Source of the DNA: JBAVQS01 sp049694275
GTDB taxonomy: Bacteria > Chloroflexota > Anaerolineae > UBA4142 > SHND01
Direction: 5' to 3'
NCBI GenBank assembly: GCA_049694275.1
Contig: JBAVQS010000230.1
Coordinates: 1-9,383, forward strand
Length of the DNA stretch: 9,383 nt
In this document: positions 6,595-9,383 of the stretch, piece by piece
How positions within the stretch are numbered: the stretch's first letter is position 1
Layout of the letters: the number at the start of each line of letters is the position of its first letter
Notes under the pieces: generated by a model
Database searches by the model: none
The model's input: the letters and a program-made list of their open reading frames with translations, nothing else
Told to the model about the DNA's origin: nothing
Position numbers and translations under genes: made by a program

Positions 6595-7704
6595 ATGAAA
6601 AATCCTGCGCTCTCGCACACGCGTCCGGTCGGAATCCGCGCGCAACCCCGCGCCTGGCGGCGCACCCGGATCGGGAAACTGCTGCTGGACCTGCCCAAGC
6701 ACGCGCTCGTCATCGCGGTCGGCATGTTCTTTGCGCTCCCCCTGCTCTGGATGGTGTTTACCTCGTTCAAAGGGGACCGCGATGTCTTTCACCAGCCCCT
6801 GCGGCTGCTCCCCTACGACAATGCCACGGCGAGCGTGAATGGCCAGGACCTGGCCCTCTACGACGTGACGCTGGGCGACCAGACGCGCCGGCTCGCGCTG
6901 CAAAACCTGAATGATGCGCTCGGAACCTTTGTCAATCCGCAGAATCCGGCCGAGGTCATTTCGGACGTGCGGATGAAGTTCGCCGAGCCGGTCATGGAGG
7001 TGAGCTTTCGCTGGCAGAACTATGTCGATGCCCTCAACTATAACCCGCGCTCGGGGTCCGGGGTCACGATCCTCAACTATTTCCTCAACAGCCTCATCAT
7101 CTGCTTTTTTGCCATCATCGGCACCGTCGCCTCGTGCGCGATCGTCGCCTATGGTTTTGCGCGGGTCCAGTTTCCGGGGCGCAACATCCTCTTTATCCTC
7201 GTCATGGGGAGCATCATGCTGCCTGTGCAGGCGACGCTCATTCCGCAGTACGTGATGTTTAACGATTGGCTCGGCTGGGGCAACACCTTTTTGCCGCTGA
7301 TCGTCCCCACCTTTTTCGCCAACGCCTATGACATTTTTTTGCTGCGCCAGTTCTACCGGACCATCCCCGAAGAGTTGTGCGACGCGGCGCGCATCGACGG
7401 CGCATCCGAGTTCGGCATCTTTTGGCGCATCGTCCTCCCCCTCTCCCGGCCGGCGCTCGCGGTCGTGACGATCACCACCTTTCTCTTTCACTGGAACGAT
7501 TTTCAGGCGCCGATCATCTACCTCACCAGCCCGCAGAACTTTACGATGGCGCTCGGCCTCGCCGACTTTCAGGGCCAGCGGCAGATCCTGTGGAACCTGT
7601 TGATGGCCGCCGCCGCGGTCTTTACCGTCCCGATCATCGTCGCCTTTTTCTTTGCGCAAAAGCAGTTCATCCAGGGGATCAAGCTGACCGGGTTGAAAGA
7701 GTGA
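6595..7704 (+). CDS. Sugar ABC transporter permease, MalG type, with enlarged first external loop
   Basis: The start lies three bases after the upstream permease stop, and its Shine-Dalgarno (GGAG, 6585-6588) is inside that gene, so the two are probably translationally coupled. Hydrophobic segments lie near 36-58, 160-187, 196-218, 230-250, 286-310 and 330-353. The EAA-type loop is LCDAARIDGASEFGIFWRIV at 261-280, continuing into LP. At 369 residues it is longer than the usual 270-300. The extra length is in the loop between helices 1 and 2 (about 60-141), before the conserved NYVDAL (142-147); it looks soluble and partly beta-stranded. The C-terminus GIKLTGLKE is close to the family's usual KGLTAGAVKG-like end. 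No ATPase gene follows, so a shared MsmX/MalK-type ATPase encoded elsewhere is likely. Confidence 0.92.
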   Translation: MKNPALSHTRPVGIRAQPRAWRRTRIGKLLLDLPKHALVIAVGMFFALPLLWMVFTSFKGDRDVFHQPLRLLPYDNATASVNGQDLALYDVTLGDQTRRLALQNLNDALGTFVNPQNPAEVISDVRMKFAEPVMEVSFRWQNYVDALNYNPRSGSGVTILNYFLNSLIICFFAIIGTVASCAIVAYGFARVQFPGRNILFILVMGSIMLPVQATLIPQYVMFNDWLGWGNTFLPLIVPTFFANAYDIFLLRQFYRTIPEELCDAARIDGASEFGIFWRIVLPLSRPALAVVTITTFLFHWNDFQAPIIYLTSPQNFTMALGLADFQGQRQILWNLLMAAAAVFTVPIIVAFFFAQKQFIQGIKLTGLKE

Positions 7705-7719
7705 CCGGGCCGACAGTAT

Positions 7720-7745
7720 GTAGAGACGCGCCGCCGGCACGTCTC
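7720..7745. repeat. Short GC-rich palindrome of a second repeat type
   Basis: GAGACGCGCCG (7723-7733) and CGGCACGTCTC (7735-7745) are 11-bp inverted repeats with one mismatch, preceded by GTA. It resembles the GTAGAGACGC-type palindromes that I recall from Chloroflexota genomes, and it differs in sequence from the GTAGGGGC type at 2579 and 5490. It lies right after the last importer gene and just before the terminator. Confidence 0.55.
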
Positions 7746-7766
7746 ATGCCCCTTTGGGAAACGGAA

Positions 7767-7805
7767 AAAGACTGCAACGATTGCCTGTTGCAGTCTTTGG
7801 CTTTT
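7767..7805 (+). terminator. Rho-independent terminator of the importer operon
   Basis: AAAGACTGCAAC (7767-7778) and GTTGCAGTCTTT (7787-7798) form a perfect 12-bp stem with an 8-base loop, followed by GGCTTTT. An A-run precedes the stem, so it might also work on the opposite strand. It closes the ROK-importer cluster and insulates it from the next promoter. Confidence 0.8.
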
Positions 7806-7811
7806 ATACCA

Positions 7812-7840
7812 TTGCCAATTAGCAAGAGCATTTGTATAAT
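7812..7840 (+). promoter_or_regulatory. Sigma70-type promoter of the DUF4160-remnant/DUF2442 locus
   Basis: TTGCCA (7812-7817) and TATAAT (7835-7840) are spaced by exactly 17 bases in an AT-rich stretch directly after the terminator. Transcription would start near 7847, 24 bases before the minigene ATG at 7871. A second TATAAT at 7851-7856 has no matching -35 element. Confidence 0.7.
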
Positions 7841-7870
7841 CAAGTCAAACTATAATTCTGAGGTCCTCTC

Positions 7871-7909
7871 ATGCCAATTATCAGTCGATTCTATGCTCCC
7901 TTGGATTGA
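7871..7909 (+). pseudogene. Twelve-codon remnant of a DUF4160 gene (both ends joined, middle deleted)
   Basis: GAGG (7860-7863) sits seven bases before an ATG that opens a 12-codon frame reading MPIISRFYAPLD and ending in TGA at 7907. From memory, DUF4160 proteins (about 80-90 residues) typically begin MPTISRFYGI or similar and often end in a motif like KKIAPL plus an acidic residue. The first eight residues match the start of that family and the last four match its end, so the simplest reading is an in-frame internal deletion of roughly 70 codons. The DUF2442 gene follows 14 bases later, the usual partner order. Start, stop, ribosome binding site and promoter all survive, so the 12-residue peptide may still be translated, perhaps only to couple translation of DUF2442. 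The family match is by recall of consensus; a chance match is possible but less likely given the DUF2442 neighbour. Confidence 0.65.
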
Positions 7910-7923
7910 GAGAGGAAGTGTAT

Positions 7924-8286
7924 ATGCCACAGCGACAGAATGACAAGCTGGTTTGGAATGACGAGCATCCCCAGGTTATTGTCGTGCGGTCTTTTGAACG
8001 GATCGGCGGCTATGGCGTTCGGATGCGCTTTAGCAATGGACAAGTCAAGGAGATCGACCTGGAACAGTTCCTCCATGGTCCGGTCTTTGATCCTTTGGTC
8101 AAAAGCCAGGCGTTATTTGACACCATGCACCTGGATGGCGGGACGATTGCCTGGGACAACGGCGCAGATATTGCCCCCGAAACGCTGTATGAAGATAGCC
8201 GCCCGGTCAAGGTGAAACGAAACGGTAAGACGGGAAAGAGAGCCGTTCGCGCCGCGCGCCGACCGACGGCCAAGGCTACGCGATAA
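7924..8286 (+). CDS. DUF2442 domain-containing protein
   Basis: The 120-residue protein carries a DUF2442 domain at about 17-90. Hallmarks are RMRFSNGQVKEIDLEQFL (33-50), the GPVFDPL segment (52-58) and TIAWDNGADIAPETLYE (74-90), matching the family's typical end of W-x-NG-x-D followed by P-E-x-LY. The biochemical function of the family is not established; its genes often sit beside DUF4160 genes, and such pairs are sometimes suggested to be toxin-antitoxin-like. Residues 93-120 form an extra tail rich in lysine and arginine, which could bind nucleic acid. The start at 7924 is chosen over an in-frame TTG at 7906 because AGAGGAAG (7911-7918) is well placed for it. The DUF4160 partner is reduced to a remnant just upstream. 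Confidence 0.85.
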   Translation: MPQRQNDKLVWNDEHPQVIVVRSFERIGGYGVRMRFSNGQVKEIDLEQFLHGPVFDPLVKSQALFDTMHLDGGTIAWDNGADIAPETLYEDSRPVKVKRNGKTGKRAVRAARRPTAKATR

Positions 8287-8287
8287 C

Positions 8288-9383
8288 ATGATGAAATATC
8301 TTCTCGCAATATGTTTCGTGCTCTGGCTGTCGTTCACCCCTCAGCTTGCGGCCCCGCTGGCCGCCGCCGCGATGACGGTCTGGACCCAACCGGTGGCCTA
8401 CAAGGTCCAGCCCACGACGCAGCCTGGCGCGGGCAATGCCATCTCGCTCCAGGGCGCACGCGGCGCGTATGAAGCCTATCAAATCGTCGTGACGGCGAAC
8501 GGCGTCACGCTGGCCGGCGTCAACGTGGCCGCGAGCAATTTGAGCGATGACGCAGGGCATACCCTCGCCGCTGCGAATGCCACCTTCTTTCGCGAGACCT
8601 TTATTGATTTTACAGGCGTCGTCGCGGATGGCGGAACACTGCCGGTGCCGGCCAATTCGCCGACGCAAGACGGGCGCATTCCTGACCCGCTTGTCCCGTT
8701 CGTCGATCCCTACACCGGCAATCCCGCCGGCGCGCCTTTCTCGGTCGCATCGGGGAACAACCAACCGGTCTGGATGGACCTGTTCATCCCGGCGAATACC
8801 ACCGCCGGCGTCTATACGGGCTCGGTTACGGTGACCGCCACGGGGCAATCGCCGGTCAGTGTGCCCGTCACGCTCACGGTCTGGGATTTCGTGCTGCCGG
8901 ATATGCGCGGCGTGACGACCTATTACCAGATGCACACCGATGGGGTCATCAATTTCCACAGCGGCACCTATGCCTGCTCCGGCAGCAGTTGCTGGCTCGA
9001 CTGGAACGCGCGGTCCCGCACGATCGTCAAGCGCTATGAAGAGCTGGCGCACGCGCACCGGATCGACACCGGCGAGAACTTTGTGCCCGACCCGGGCAAC
9101 GGCTGCGCGCCGCCCAGCGATTGGTCGCAGTATGACGCCGCCATGCAGCCCTATATGGATGGGACCTACTGGAGCGACGGCGTGCCGAGCAGTCGCCTGA
9201 ACGCTCCGTTCACGCCGGGCGCGACGTGGGGGCTGGAAGCGAATTGCACCCAGGCACAGTACACCGCGCTCGCGGCGGCCTGGGCGACGCATCTCAAGAG
9301 CAAGGGCTGGTTCAATAGTGCGATTGTTTTTTCCCTGGACGAGCCGGACCCGACCTCTTTTCCGGCCATTGCCCTGAACTCAC
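8288..9383 (+). CDS. Secreted DUF4091 / GH123-like glycoside hydrolase, 3' end missing
   Basis: The frame starts at ATG 8288 (or 8291), one base after the DUF2442 stop, and stays open for 365 codons to the window end. Residues 1-28 look like a signal peptide (MMKYLL, hydrophobic core, Ala-rich cleavage zone). Residues 30-200 resemble the N-terminal beta-sandwich of DUF4091/GH123 proteins: SLQGARGAYEAYQIVV (53-68), QPVWMDLFIPANTTAGVYTG (159-178) and TVWDFVLPD (197-205). The catalytic barrel then begins, and SLDEPD (349-354) carries the adjacent Asp-Glu pair (D351-E352) that in GH123 N-acetylgalactosaminidases stabilises the 2-acetamido group and acts as acid/base. Four cysteines outside the signal peptide (C230, C235, C273, C320) could form disulfides. 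No clear Shine-Dalgarno or own promoter is seen, so translation may depend on DUF2442. Substrate specificity is uncertain; DUF4091 proteins are diverse. Confidence 0.8.
   Translation, partial: MMKYLLAICFVLWLSFTPQLAAPLAAAAMTVWTQPVAYKVQPTTQPGAGNAISLQGARGAYEAYQIVVTANGVTLAGVNVAASNLSDDAGHTLAAANATFFRETFIDFTGVVADGGTLPVPANSPTQDGRIPDPLVPFVDPYTGNPAGAPFSVASGNNQPVWMDLFIPANTTAGVYTGSVTVTATGQSPVSVPVTLTVWDFVLPDMRGVTTYYQMHTDGVINFHSGTYACSGSSCWLDWNARSRTIVKRYEELAHAHRIDTGENFVPDPGNGCAPPSDWSQYDAAMQPYMDGTYWSDGVPSSRLNAPFTPGATWGLEANCTQAQYTALAAAWATHLKSKGWFNSAIVFSLDEPDPTSFPAIALNS

Noticed and set aside
6433..7740. 435-codon open frame on the - strand opposite the MalG-type permease
   Set aside because: Composition is charged and low in complexity with no family signature; it is the shadow of a clear permease gene and runs into the palindrome at 7720.
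7906..7923. TTG at 7906 as start of the DUF2442 gene
   Set aside because: It overlaps the end of the DUF4160 remnant, and AGAGGAAG (7911-7918) points to ATG 7924.
8276..9292. 338-codon open frame on the - strand at the window end
   Set aside because: The + strand frame over the same bases has a signal peptide, DUF4091-like motifs and a DEP motif; the reverse frame is Arg/Gly/His-rich without a recognisable domain.
1..9383. A new defence or mobile system
   Set aside because: No transposase, integrase, nuclease, phage gene or reverse transcriptase is visible; the window holds signalling, sugar uptake, a DUF2442 locus and a hydrolase.

Overview
This is a GC-rich bacterial window in which every supported gene lies on the + strand. 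The gene content is a multidomain HD-GYP sensor, a ROK regulator next to a CUT1 sugar ABC importer without its own ATPase, and a DUF4160/DUF2442 locus. Intergenic palindromes ending in GTAGGGGC/GCCCCTAC are also present. Together these suggest Chloroflexota (an Anaerolineae-like lineage or metagenome bin). That is an impression from gene style and repeats; no rRNA or marker gene is present to prove it.

Layout. (1) 1-2582: the 3' part of a membrane sensor (Cache, TM, HAMP, PAS, PAS, GAF, HD-GYP), probably a cyclic-di-GMP phosphodiesterase. Its stop codon lies inside a palindromic repeat (2579-2631). (2) 2640-2804: an AT-rich promoter region with a sigma70-type promoter and a perfect 8-bp inverted repeat, probably the operator of the next gene. 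(3) 2805-7704: a carbohydrate uptake cluster, ROK repressor, substrate-binding lipoprotein, MalF-type permease, MalG-type permease. A second, larger palindrome (5490-5563) sits between the binding-protein and permease genes. The cluster ends in a 12-bp perfect stem terminator at 7767-7798. (4) 7812-8286: a new promoter, then a 12-codon minigene that looks like the two fused ends of a deleted DUF4160 gene, then an intact DUF2442 gene. (5) 8288-9383: the 5' part of a secreted DUF4091/GH123-like glycoside hydrolase, cut by the window end.

How they work together. The ROK protein probably senses a sugar and controls its own promoter and, by read-through, the importer genes. The lipoprotein would deliver the sugar to the two permeases, powered by a shared ATPase encoded elsewhere. 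The secreted hydrolase downstream could supply sugars, but a terminator and the DUF2442 locus separate it from the importer, so that link is only a guess. The HD-GYP sensor appears to be an independent unit.

Most of the window is ordinary. The most unusual observation is the DUF4160 remnant (7871-7909), which keeps promoter, ribosome binding site, start and stop while losing nearly the whole protein. I do not see a convincing undescribed multi-gene system.
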